Shown here piece by piece: positions 8,211 through 17,987 of a stretch of DNA of 37,528 nucleotides. Under the pieces are notes generated by a model. That model saw only the letters and a list, made by a program, of their open reading frames with translations. It had not been told where the DNA came from and searched no databases. Origin of the DNA: Methylobacter sp. BlB1. GTDB lineage: Bacteria > Pseudomonadota > Gammaproteobacteria > Methylococcales > Methylomonadaceae. The stretch lies in contig NZ_JADMKV010000047.1 in the NCBI RefSeq assembly GCF_015476545.1, positions 1 through 37,528 on the forward strand. Direction: 5' to 3'. The position numbers were made by a program, and so were the translations under genes. The stretch's first letter is position 1. Every line of letters begins with the position of its first letter.

Positions 8211-11200
8211 CTAACGCTCTTTAATAAAAACTTGTGTCGGAAAATCTTTATGATTCCTTATTTTCAATTCACTGACAATCGACATCATATCTTCTGCTTG
8301 CTCCAATGCTGAGGCGAGGTTATCGAAATATGGCGGTTTAACATCACATCCCCAATAGCCTACGCCTTGATCAAAACGAAGTGTGGTAACCTTTCCTGAT
8401 CGCCAGTTCAATTGCATGATTCGTCCGTGCTGTGTATCAATTGATATTTCTGCAGCACAGGTCTCATCCATTGCCGCAAAATAAGCCTCCATAACTGCTA
8501 ATCGCAGACTGTCATCCAGCCAATCGGCAAAGAGTCCGTGTTTTTGATAAGAATCTCTTGTCGATTTGGGTGCTGAATCGATATGAAGTTTCGGGTTGTT
8601 CCAACTGGTTTGCAAAATTTGCTTTAATCCATCGATCAACTCCGCAATTAAAATCACCGTCCATGGGGAGCATAAATAACGGTCTGAATAATAAATACTC
8701 AGCAATTCATCGTTATTTTGAAGGTGCTGTTGTAAGGGGATGTGGCGCTCTGTCATTAGTCGCCAGAATTTTTGCGCAAATTCAGTCAATTTTCCATTGC
8801 ATTCCGCCAAAACTTCAATTTCCACATCACTTGGACCCATTTTTGGTTTTAGCTGGGAGAGTTCCAGATAGCGTCCGATCGGAATCTCTGGATAGTCATT
8901 TGCATAGAGCAAGATATTTTCCGCATCATCAAGCCAGTTCACAGTTGGAATTGCCGATTGAAGGCGAGTACAGGCAAACGTTTTATATCTATCCGAAGCA
9001 AACGTCTGAGCAATCACGGAAGCGGCATGATTAGGCACGCGTTTATCGGTCACGGCGGTTTTTATACCCAACCGGTACAGCACCCATAATTCTTCCTTCA
9101 CTACGTCTGATAGTTTTCGTTCTTGAGTTTCGTTTATCAGTAATACCACTTGGGCGTACTGGCTTTGCCAGCGAGAGAGAGGTTCTCGCAAAGCACTAAG
9201 AATTTCCCACGATGAAGGCTCGCCATGCAAAAAAAGATGCAGCTTTGTCGCTCCTTGGGCTGCAGCCTGGCGGATTTCGGTGAACAGCGTTTCCGATGTA
9301 TAGCGGGAGCTTTCCCCTAACAACATTAAATCGTCCGGCAAAGCCAAAGCTCGAATAAAATCCTCCGTTAAAAAAGCCAATGCCAGTTGACGATCCATAT
9401 GATCAATGTGAAAACGTGTATCGAAACCCAACAGGCAGTTTTGACAAACGCTTTGGCAAGTACAATGAAGGTAATGTCTAGCTCTGTTAAATAACGCTGC
9501 AAAATCGTGGTGCGCGGACGAGGCAAAACCGGCGCCTCCACTGCATTTGTCATACAGCACGATAGTAGCTACTGGATAAGTGTACTCGGCAAGTTTGGTC
9601 GGTTTGACGGTGTAACCCAACTCTTCGGCATTGATGCCTAATATATCTGCGAGCGCTTGTCTGAAAGCAACTGCCAATGTCCAGGCAATTTTATTGTCAT
9701 CCACAGAGGCATTATTGAGAAACTGTTGTTCGCTCCGGTGCTTTAAATAAAGTTCTAATACATCAGTATGATAAACATATCCCAAATACAGATTCGGTTT
9801 GATAGCAAATTCGCTGTCATTGCCACTGCATTGAGCATGTTCTTGACCTTCTGCTTTGCCTCTTAAGCGGTTATGAGGTTTTGCTTTTGTAAAAACTTCC
9901 GGTAATTCGTTTTCCGCAGTCATTGAATCAGCACGCCCGCAATGCCAACATAATGCATATCCGTGTCCATGTTCACCGGCGCTATGATAAAAAATGTCCC
10001 CTTGATTGCCGGAGCGGAATAATCCCAATTCCGGATTGGGCAAAGTCCGGATACAGTCTTTCGCTGTCACCCAAGGTTCTTTGAACGGAACAAAGTGTTG
10101 CCGGGAAATATTCGTACTCGGCGATTCATAAAAATCCACAGCAAATCCCGCAGGTTCAATAAATTCATGCTTATGCTCAGGGTTCAACGACCAGCCGCAT
10201 TCGTGACAAACCGTACTGGAATGGCTGCTCAAGGCATGGTCAATCGCGCCGCAGTGGTCACATCGCCATGCTGTCATCAGCTTTTGGGTTTCATTATTCT
10301 TGCTTTCAGGTTGATGCCAGCTTAACGCCAAGCCTGCCGAACGATACACCAAACCATTCAAAACAATATCGTTTCCCGGAGCGTATTCACGGATCGCGAT
10401 CGATAAGTCGCGGGTCGGTTTATCGCGGACACGGCGTAGATTGTCTTCTCGATCTTTTTTCGGTTCTGGACTATTGGGTTTATAGTCATGAATACTGTAA
10501 GGATCAAAATAAGCAAGGCCAGTTGGAAATCCGTAACCGGGCAGAAAGCCGCGTGTGGCTAGTTCGGAGAGCAAATACTCCCCTTTCAGTCGCTGCAAAT
10601 CCCTTGTCACCCGCTTTCTATAAGGGTCATTTTCAGAAACGCTCGCACTCAAGGCATTTAATTCAGTCTGCAACGGCTCATATTCCGATAACCATTGGTC
10701 TCGGATGGAGTTGATCGTGAGACCCGATTGTTGCATAAGGTTGGCGAGTTTAGTTCCTGCCAAAACTGTGCCGTTGATAACGTTCAACAAGCCTTGTTCT
10801 AAATTCCCCGGCATTTTTAATTCACATTCAGCAAGCCACGAACAGAATCGCTCCACTTGCGAGTAGCTGTCATCGCCTTGACAAAAAAACCAACCGCATT
10901 CGAGCTTGGTATTTTGCTGCTGACTCACTGCAATGATTTGCTTCAGGAAATAGCTTAAAATCAACGAATTGACATGTCGTTGAACGATTTTACTGCTGTT
11001 GAGCGTGATGTAAGGTGATTTGATCTGTGTAGTAAAAGGCCATAATGGGCTATAGAAAACTTGGCGTTCGTGCGGATTATCCTTGCATAAGGTAAACGCC
11101 AACGCACGATTTTCCTGACGACGACCGGCCCGGCCAGCACGTTGTAAGTAATTGGCTGAATGCGGCGGCACATTGTTCATTGCTACCGCTGAAATGCCGC

Positions 11201-14200
11201 CAATATCGACGCCCATTTCCATCGTCGTCGAACAGCTCAATACGTTCAGTTTTTGTTCTTTGAACAGTGTTTCAAAATATTGCAAGCGGCTAGCGGGTTG
11301 CTGCGCCGAATGCTCGGCAGCGCGAAAAAATACGCCCCCTTCGAGAATTCTGTCGCTTAAATCCGTCCATAGGTTTTGTTGCCTTAATCGGGAGATTTCA
11401 GCATTTCCGGAAATCCATCCCCTGACACAAGCCAGCTTTTCTTGCACCGAATTGAAATCATGCTTGGCGGGCAGAATAGGAATGCTCACTTTTTCACATA
11501 TCGCCGTCTCTGGTATTGGCTTATATGGCAAATAAGGCGTTATGCCTTTAAATGTCCTATCCAACAAGCGATGAGTCACTGGGCAAATCCAGGCGGTTTG
11601 ATTGGCTGAGAATGCCATTTGCTCGGGCTTCATTTGATAGCCTAAAGAACCCGTAACTGGCGTTAATATCTCACTTTCTTGTGTGAGTGCTTTCCATGCA
11701 GCCCGCATGATTTGGTTAAGCATGTCTTCATGGGCTTTATGATCCGTGTCCAAGCTTAAGGCATAGGCCAAAATACGGATTAGCCGATTGTTGCGGCCTT
11801 TTCTGACCAGCGGCCATTTATTAATGCGTTTGCCAGTCATTTCTTGTGTGTCCGGCTTCAAAAGCTCCTTGGGATAAATCGTAACGCCTATCCAGTTAAC
11901 CCACTCGTAGGGAACCGCGATAAAATTATCCCGCACATAGAAATCCAGGCAAATTTTTAAAAAGTCCTGCCAATCATTTGCGGATAAATTTGATTGTTGC
12001 CACTCGGATGGTATGCGCTTAATTTTGCTCAATGAGGGATAATTGACAGCAACCAAACCCAAAGTTTCTAAGGTATTTTGCCGTTTGGCGCGACGGTTAA
12101 ACTCCCGTATCAATAACATTTCTGATAAGGTGCGCGAACCGCTACTACCTTGAAATGGCAGTGCCTTTAAGTCATCCCGGTAATAAATCAACATGAATTT
12201 AGAAATATCGAGATTGGCTTGCAAACCATTAATCATTTCCACCCAAGTAATCGGCTGTGTTTCTGCTGTTCGCTCGATTTGCTGCTGTTTTTCGGCAGCA
12301 AAATCTAGATAATCTTGTGCTTCTGGCAAACCCAATTGTTTGAATTTTTCAGCCTTTGCTAAAAATTCATCGCGCTTTCGCAGAAGCTCAAGTAGTTCCG
12401 CCTCATTTGAACTTGCATTGGCGATTTGTTTGGCGGACATTTCATAGATCAGACCACGTAACCGATTTCGCTCCGAATCTTGCTGAATTTTCACGGCTAT
12501 TCGCGCCGTACCTTGCCGGCTATCGGTAAACGTAATCAATCGTCGCCCGCGCCCTGGGCTTTCTAATGGGTATCTACCGTCCTGGCAAAACTCCAGCAAA
12601 GTCGGTATGGTGTTGCTGACATAAAACGGCGTGCCTAACAGACAACGGCGAAAAACACCGCGCTGTCCCCGGTCAGGAACAAATCCGCAGTGCCCGCATT
12701 GTTCAGTCTCGCTGTTATTGACGAAATGCACGGTAACGACATTTTCTGTTTCCCCCAACAATCGATTGTTTCGCGACAAAGTAAACTCGTGAGTCAACTC
12801 CTGATGCGCTTTTGCGGCCAGAGTGATTGGTTCGCTGATTGTAACGGTCTCGCTCAGATCTTTATCCTCTTCATCGCTGTCGCTGTCAGTCTCAACATGC
12901 AGACTAAATTCATCGATAGATTCGCGAGCAATTTGGATCAACTGTCCGTTCTGAGTCTGTTGCGCCTGCAAGTGCGGGCTGTTGCAGTCATTGCAAAATA
13001 CCAGTTCATATACCGGCGCACCGCAGTCGCAGAATTCGCGCTGCTGGCTGTAAACGTAGCCAAAAGTCCACGAATCGGCTAATGGCGTATCTTTTTTTCG
13101 GTTACAGCCGGGATCAACGCAACTCCACAGACCATTGATGACTTGATGTAACAAATGAGCGCGCAATGGCAAGAAAGGGCGTCCGGCTTTATTGTTTTCT
13201 TCCGGCAATGTGGTACCACTACATAAATCCAGCCAAGCCAGGGTTTGTTCAAGATCGGGAACATTGCCGAATAACGTGCTGCTCAGATGTGTTAGGGTTT
13301 TTGGTAATCCACCTCCTTGGGTCAGTTCTTCACGCAACTTGCGGCTGATGGGGTGATCTTTCAAAGCCCGATAACGCTGTTTCGATGCTTGTTGGCCTTT
13401 ATCAATCTCAAGTAATGAGCCTATTGGTGTTTTTTGTTTGTAGTCACCCTTACGGCCTCCGATTTCCGGCACCTTGCGCTTGCCACCGATCACTGTCACC
13501 TTATCTGGAGTAATACCCGCCAAATTAGCTAGATAATGCCTTAATGACTCATCTCCCTTGTCACCAATCGTGGCGGATGTTGCGACAAAACGTACATCGT
13601 CGGCCTTAACGCCAAAACCGTGCATCACGCGCCTCAACAATAATGATAATTCCGCTGCTTGCGAGCCGATATAGGTATGCGCTTCGTCAAGCACAATCCA
13701 GCGCAATTGACCTTGGGATTTTTGAAGGATGGGCGCGTCGTTTTGTCTGACCAGCATGTATTCGAGCATGGTGGCGTTGGTCACCAGTAAAGGCGACGGT
13801 TCATTGCGCAATAATACCCTGGATAAAATTTCGTTGGGTGTTTGAGCTTGGTTAAAAGCTGACGTAGTTTCGGGCGTGTTGCCGTTGTATAGGCAAAAAC
13901 GCAACGCGCTGCCGAACTCGTCTGTCCATGCACGTAATCGGTCACGTTGGCTATTGATCAATGCATTCAGTGGATAAATAAACAAAGCCCGAACACCAAC
14001 CAAAGACTGCTGTTGCTGTTGATATTCCCGGACCAAATCGTTTAAAACTGGCACCATGAAACACTCGGTTTTACCTGAACCAGTGCCACTGGTGATTACG
14101 ATAGACTGCGGATTGGTATCGGTAAGTTTCAGCCATGCTCGGTATTGGTGTTCATAAGGTTTCCATTCTTTGCGAAACGCATAATCTTTTAGTTCGGTGG

Positions 14201-14465
14201 GCGGCTTGTCCATCGCGTCAATCAAGGCGCGCTCCAGTAACGAACCGGCTAATCTGTCCATTGTGAAATTGCTTTCTTCCCAACCAAAAATGGCTTCAAA
14301 AACTGGGTCAGCCAGGAAATTGTTACTGTCTTTGCCGATCGGTTGATTGAATTGCTCCGATAAAAATTGCCGCAAAGCTGGATTGCTGATTCCTAAAATA
14401 CTGAGGGTGGCTTCTGCGGCGCGTTGCGAGAGTTGGCTGATTAATGGTTGGAAGTAAGGCGTCAT
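8211..14465 (-). CDS. druE: DruE-like giant DEAH helicase with DUF1998 (Druantia type III)
   Basis: This 2084-residue superfamily 2 helicase is of the kind found as DruE in Druantia anti-phage systems. Motif I is SGTGSGKT (126-133), motif II is DEAH (260-263), motif III is TSATIG (about 299), and motif VI is QRAGRAGRR (about 1108-1116). Several Cys-rich zinc knuckles are present (CDCGAPVYELVFCNDC near 485, CGHCG near 592, CDHCG with CHECG near 1400-1425, CWHCG near 1507). The DUF1998/MZB cluster CTCQSVCQNC lies near 1670. The last 350 residues match no domain I recognise. The large size, the DUF1998 region and the adjacent DruH-like gene 55 bp upstream fit type III Druantia (druH, druE). DISARM DrmA is less likely because no DrmB or DrmMII is present. 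The phage-restriction mechanism is not established from sequence. Confidence 0.87.
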   Translation of the reverse strand: MTPYFQPLISQLSQRAAEATLSILGISNPALRQFLSEQFNQPIGKDSNNFLADPVFEAIFGWEESNFTMDRLAGSLLERALIDAMDKPPTELKDYAFRKEWKPYEHQYRAWLKLTDTNPQSIVITSGTGSGKTECFMVPVLNDLVREYQQQQQSLVGVRALFIYPLNALINSQRDRLRAWTDEFGSALRFCLYNGNTPETTSAFNQAQTPNEILSRVLLRNEPSPLLVTNATMLEYMLVRQNDAPILQKSQGQLRWIVLDEAHTYIGSQAAELSLLLRRVMHGFGVKADDVRFVATSATIGDKGDESLRHYLANLAGITPDKVTVIGGKRKVPEIGGRKGDYKQKTPIGSLLEIDKGQQASKQRYRALKDHPISRKLREELTQGGGLPKTLTHLSSTLFGNVPDLEQTLAWLDLCSGTTLPEENNKAGRPFLPLRAHLLHQVINGLWSCVDPGCNRKKDTPLADSWTFGYVYSQQREFCDCGAPVYELVFCNDCNSPHLQAQQTQNGQLIQIARESIDEFSLHVETDSDSDEEDKDLSETVTISEPITLAAKAHQELTHEFTLSRNNRLLGETENVVTVHFVNNSETEQCGHCGFVPDRGQRGVFRRCLLGTPFYVSNTIPTLLEFCQDGRYPLESPGRGRRLITFTDSRQGTARIAVKIQQDSERNRLRGLIYEMSAKQIANASSNEAELLELLRKRDEFLAKAEKFKQLGLPEAQDYLDFAAEKQQQIERTAETQPITWVEMINGLQANLDISKFMLIYYRDDLKALPFQGSSGSRTLSEMLLIREFNRRAKRQNTLETLGLVAVNYPSLSKIKRIPSEWQQSNLSANDWQDFLKICLDFYVRDNFIAVPYEWVNWIGVTIYPKELLKPDTQEMTGKRINKWPLVRKGRNNRLIRILAYALSLDTDHKAHEDMLNQIMRAAWKALTQESEILTPVTGSLGYQMKPEQMAFSANQTAWICPVTHRLLDRTFKGITPYLPYKPIPETAICEKVSIPILPAKHDFNSVQEKLACVRGWISGNAEISRLRQQNLWTDLSDRILEGGVFFRAAEHSAQQPASRLQYFETLFKEQKLNVLSCSTTMEMGVDIGGISAVAMNNVPPHSANYLQRAGRAGRRQENRALAFTLCKDNPHERQVFYSPLWPFTTQIKSPYITLNSSKIVQRHVNSLILSYFLKQIIAVSQQQNTKLECGWFFCQGDDSYSQVERFCSWLAECELKMPGNLEQGLLNVINGTVLAGTKLANLMQQSGLTINSIRDQWLSEYEPLQTELNALSASVSENDPYRKRVTRDLQRLKGEYLLSELATRGFLPGYGFPTGLAYFDPYSIHDYKPNSPEPKKDREDNLRRVRDKPTRDLSIAIREYAPGNDIVLNGLVYRSAGLALSWHQPESKNNETQKLMTAWRCDHCGAIDHALSSHSSTVCHECGWSLNPEHKHEFIEPAGFAVDFYESPSTNISRQHFVPFKEPWVTAKDCIRTLPNPELGLFRSGNQGDIFYHSAGEHGHGYALCWHCGRADSMTAENELPEVFTKAKPHNRLRGKAEGQEHAQCSGNDSEFAIKPNLYLGYVYHTDVLELYLKHRSEQQFLNNASVDDNKIAWTLAVAFRQALADILGINAEELGYTVKPTKLAEYTYPVATIVLYDKCSGGAGFASSAHHDFAALFNRARHYLHCTCQSVCQNCLLGFDTRFHIDHMDRQLALAFLTEDFIRALALPDDLMLLGESSRYTSETLFTEIRQAAAQGATKLHLFLHGEPSSWEILSALREPLSRWQSQYAQVVLLINETQERKLSDVVKEELWVLYRLGIKTAVTDKRVPNHAASVIAQTFASDRYKTFACTRLQSAIPTVNWLDDAENILLYANDYPEIPIGRYLELSQLKPKMGPSDVEIEVLAECNGKLTEFAQKFWRLMTERHIPLQQHLQNNDELLSIYYSDRYLCSPWTVILIAELIDGLKQILQTSWNNPKLHIDSAPKSTRDSYQKHGLFADWLDDSLRLAVMEAYFAAMDETCAAEISIDTQHGRIMQLNWRSGKVTTLRFDQGVGYWGCDVKPPYFDNLASALEQAEDMMSIVSELKIRNHKDFPTQVFIKER

Positions 14466-14520
14466 GATTTTGCTAAGAAATTAAATTTGTATTCTAGGAT
14501 TGAGTATGAAACAGAGTTTT

Positions 14521-17500
14521 TTAAACAGTGTTTAAGAGCTCAGTTTTTTGTTGGCATTTCTGTGAAAAATAAACTAACGCCCATTCAAAAATTGAATTGA
14601 ACCAATCTTCATCGAATGCCTTTAAACGATTTAACTTAAAAATAGGCGTGGCGTTACCTAGCCAATGTTTTGGAGTATTTCCTTGAGTACAAAATACAGC
14701 CAGTAAGACAGGCAAAATAACCACTGCATGATGATGTTTCGGTATATCCAATATTTTTAACCCAAATTGCTGAAATTCTTCTAGCTGTATCCATTCATTA
14801 ACGAGTTCCGATTTAAACATCGTGGGCCAATCGCTATTGGCTTGTCGTCTTTCCAATTCCTTGCGAAGACCATTCATATCGGCTGAGCTTTCTAACGAAA
14901 GAATCATAAGGTTAATCTGCTGATCAACTATCCCACATATCGATTTCTTGAGAATTTTTGCCAAAACATTTAACGGCGGAAGTGATAAACCGATTTTGTC
15001 GATACGCTTCTCTAATATTTCATTGGCATCAGCTTCGTCCATTGCCTGTAGCAAATAATTTTTATAGGCCGTATGAACAGCCAGCCAATCGCGCAACGGC
15101 ACTAACTCCCAAAAAACAGGCAGTTCTTCGCTGAAGCTTTCGATGAAAGCTTCATCCATTTGTAAGGCCAAAGCTGCTAATATCCGCGTGTCCGTCACCG
15201 CAGTAGTCCATACGTCAAAGCTGCTCATCGGTAAATGTTGGCAATATCGCCATAAATGGCGCAAATAGTCCCAACCACTGTGTCCAAAATCTGCACTCAT
15301 ACGTGCCAAAATATTTTTGATGGTAGTATGCCTGGTTTGTATATGACCGATTTTAACCGCACTGTGTAATGTAAATACCTCTTCAGTGTCAATGAAGTTG
15401 CTGTTCTCCGAATCACATTCGACACCCCATAAGATGGGGCGCAGCGACACGGACGATGTTTTCGCGGAATAGATTAACCACGGTTCGGCAACACGTTTTT
15501 CAGGACTAAAAAACCAACTCCCTGTTAAAACCTGTTCTGTAAATTGCGACTCTAGCCTGATATGTTCTTGTTCAGGCTGAGATAGACGCATTGCCATTAG
15601 CGTAATGCCTTCCTGTATATCGCAGGATAAACATGCCTGATCGCTTGCGTTCAGTTCTACGGTACCTTGTTCCAAATTTCTACCCAGCGAAAACTGGTAT
15701 CGCTTTATTTTTCTGCGCAATAATTCAGAACCGTTTTCATATACAGCCAGCTGCACATAACTATCCAAATTGCTGCTAATAGCCATCAAAGTCCTAATCC
15801 ATTCCAGATAATCGATAATCGCCAGTTCAACAACGTTGCCTTCACGTTGAATTTCATGGCGAAAGTAAACATCTTTTATGTCATCCAGGCGGTCATCTTT
15901 TAGCTTAAATTCAATTTGTAATTCACGCTTCCTATCGAGATACCCGCTGAACAAGCGAAGACGAAAACCATGTAACTGATCCGAAAATAAGGCTTGTTGT
16001 GAAGACAATAGGTTGCCATTAGCATCGATAACCTGGCCGCCTCTAGCTGGAAAAGGAATCAACAGTGATAACATGTCGGTCATTCCTGGCCAATACAAAG
16101 CCAGGCATACATAAGGAGGCGGGGTGAGTTCAGCAATCAAATCGATACGGTAGCCGTCATTTTCGGGGGTTATGGTATGTTTTACTGTCGATTCGCAAAC
16201 GACAATTGCAGGTTTTGCATAATCCAAATAGATTGTTCCATCTAATGAGTTAGCCGAAGGTTTGAAACGAACGGCAAACTGTTCGGACAAGATCGCACAT
16301 TTTTTACGGAACAGAATATTGCCTTGATTGAGCAATCGGATTTCGTAAACTCCCTGTAGCTCTGGAGTCAATCGTTGCCAGTTAGTTTGGGAATTAACTG
16401 GTCTGGCTACTAAATCTTTTGCAGGGATCTCCGTGCTGGCACCGGTTTCATGATCGATGCGCCGCAACGTCGGCAACCCCAAGAATAACTCCTTTGGTGT
16501 GCTGGCAAATTTACTTTGTTTCCCTTGGAGTTCATAAGAACTGGGTGAGTGCGGTTGAGCGGTTTTGATGGTAAAGGTGTTAGCTTCAGCATCGGTAAAT
16601 CGAATACAACCATCGGCTTCAATTAATTTTTTGCCAAAAAATACAGTTTCTAAATTTTGAACTTCAGCATTTGCCTGATAGTTAAAATGCTCAGGAAAAA
16701 GTATTCTGACCCGTTTAGCGCGAGTGTTGATACTGGCAACACCTTCTAATACCCATTCGGAATCTTGCTGTACAAATACCCAAGGTGCATTGTTATCGAG
16801 TTCTGCGCCTCCGATTAAAGGGATTTCTTTAAGAGTTTCTGATAAATATTTAAAACGGATAGCGTAACTTTGTAACGCCCTTTCGCCTTTGATGGTTTCA
16901 GGCATGCGCGGCATTTTTAAAGCGGGCTTTTGCTTGTAGACGGTTTTCAAAGCAACACCTAGCATACGAGTTTTCCCGTCGCTGGAGGCTAACTCCACCT
17001 CCAGCCTAGCCGGTGCTGTTTCCGAAATAGCAAGCTCTTCCAGCGCGATAAACCCCAAAAACTCAATCTGTAATTGCAAACAACCATTATCTTTTAATTG
17101 CCGTATAGCCCGCATGGGTATGGCCGTTACATCATCAGATTTTGCTGCCGTTGAAACCATGTCGGACAACAATTTTCCACCTACCTCAGTCTCAATAGGC
17201 AGTGGGAACCGCTCACGCCATGAAAGGCAATGCTGATCCAAGAAAGCAACTGGATTGCTGCGTTCATGCAATTGAAATTCATGTTTAAGCTCAACTACGG
17301 TTTTAACCATGTCGCCTAAGATGAGATGAATTTCTTTGTTTTCACGATACGTTATAGGAATGTATTCGCACTCGTTAATCAATTGATAGGCTTGTATACC
17401 GGTATTTCGTAACCGCGAATATTTTGGAATGACTTGCTTGAAAACTCTACCCAGCCATCCACTTGAGTTATTGAGCTGATTTAACGGCAAGCCGCCCTCG

Positions 17501-17892
17501 CAAGCTATGCTGCCTAAGTAGTAATGACGGCCATTAATAACGCGGATGCTGCGTCGCCAGAATTGCAACCCTGATTCAACCAAAACATTTCGTTGTCCGG
17601 TACTTAAATTTTGGCTTTTAGCGCCAACCGACTCGAAGACTTTGTCCCATGTGGGCCGGGTGCCATCATATTCACGGCGCCACCACTCTGCCGCATACAT
17701 GACGAAAGCGGCATTCCAACGGGGAACGTTTTTTGATGCTGTGCTTAATCCCAAAAGAATACTTAATTTTATGGCGCTTTTTAAAGATTCGAACTCAGTA
17801 TCAGTAATGCGGTATTGATAAAGTGGTCTTTGGTCGGGAAAACGGATATTGTGGCGTTCAAGAATTTCTGTAATCCAATCTTTTATTTGCAT
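14521..17892 (-). CDS. druH: DruH-like protein (STY4851/ECs_5259-type family), Druantia type III
   Basis: This 1123-residue protein has no catalytic motif I can name. Its N-terminus (WITEILERHNIRF, then AAEWWRREYDG and GLQFWRRSI) and its length match the large uncharacterised protein that precedes the DUF1998 helicase in Druantia type III loci, listed in databases as the STY4851/ECs_5259 family. No signal peptide or membrane segments are evident. The central part (about 250-800) is rich in beta-type, alternating hydrophobic sequence. The gene starts 95 bp after the UvrD-like stop, a gap long enough to hold a promoter, and runs into druE with a 55-bp gap. The weak A-rich ribosome-binding region (AAGAAAAAAAAT) directly precedes the ATG. 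Identification rests on family resemblance and pairing with DruE. Confidence 0.8.
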   Translation of the reverse strand: MQIKDWITEILERHNIRFPDQRPLYQYRITDTEFESLKSAIKLSILLGLSTASKNVPRWNAAFVMYAAEWWRREYDGTRPTWDKVFESVGAKSQNLSTGQRNVLVESGLQFWRRSIRVINGRHYYLGSIACEGGLPLNQLNNSSGWLGRVFKQVIPKYSRLRNTGIQAYQLINECEYIPITYRENKEIHLILGDMVKTVVELKHEFQLHERSNPVAFLDQHCLSWRERFPLPIETEVGGKLLSDMVSTAAKSDDVTAIPMRAIRQLKDNGCLQLQIEFLGFIALEELAISETAPARLEVELASSDGKTRMLGVALKTVYKQKPALKMPRMPETIKGERALQSYAIRFKYLSETLKEIPLIGGAELDNNAPWVFVQQDSEWVLEGVASINTRAKRVRILFPEHFNYQANAEVQNLETVFFGKKLIEADGCIRFTDAEANTFTIKTAQPHSPSSYELQGKQSKFASTPKELFLGLPTLRRIDHETGASTEIPAKDLVARPVNSQTNWQRLTPELQGVYEIRLLNQGNILFRKKCAILSEQFAVRFKPSANSLDGTIYLDYAKPAIVVCESTVKHTITPENDGYRIDLIAELTPPPYVCLALYWPGMTDMLSLLIPFPARGGQVIDANGNLLSSQQALFSDQLHGFRLRLFSGYLDRKRELQIEFKLKDDRLDDIKDVYFRHEIQREGNVVELAIIDYLEWIRTLMAISSNLDSYVQLAVYENGSELLRRKIKRYQFSLGRNLEQGTVELNASDQACLSCDIQEGITLMAMRLSQPEQEHIRLESQFTEQVLTGSWFFSPEKRVAEPWLIYSAKTSSVSLRPILWGVECDSENSNFIDTEEVFTLHSAVKIGHIQTRHTTIKNILARMSADFGHSGWDYLRHLWRYCQHLPMSSFDVWTTAVTDTRILAALALQMDEAFIESFSEELPVFWELVPLRDWLAVHTAYKNYLLQAMDEADANEILEKRIDKIGLSLPPLNVLAKILKKSICGIVDQQINLMILSLESSADMNGLRKELERRQANSDWPTMFKSELVNEWIQLEEFQQFGLKILDIPKHHHAVVILPVLLAVFCTQGNTPKHWLGNATPIFKLNRLKAFDEDWFNSIFEWALVYFSQKCQQKTELLNTV

Positions 17893-17987
17893 ATTTTTTT
17901 TCTTGTTAACGATGCATATGTAATGTGCCTATTTGCAAAGTTGGCAGAACGTAAACTTTTCGTCTGGTGATCCGCAAGTTTAGCTAA

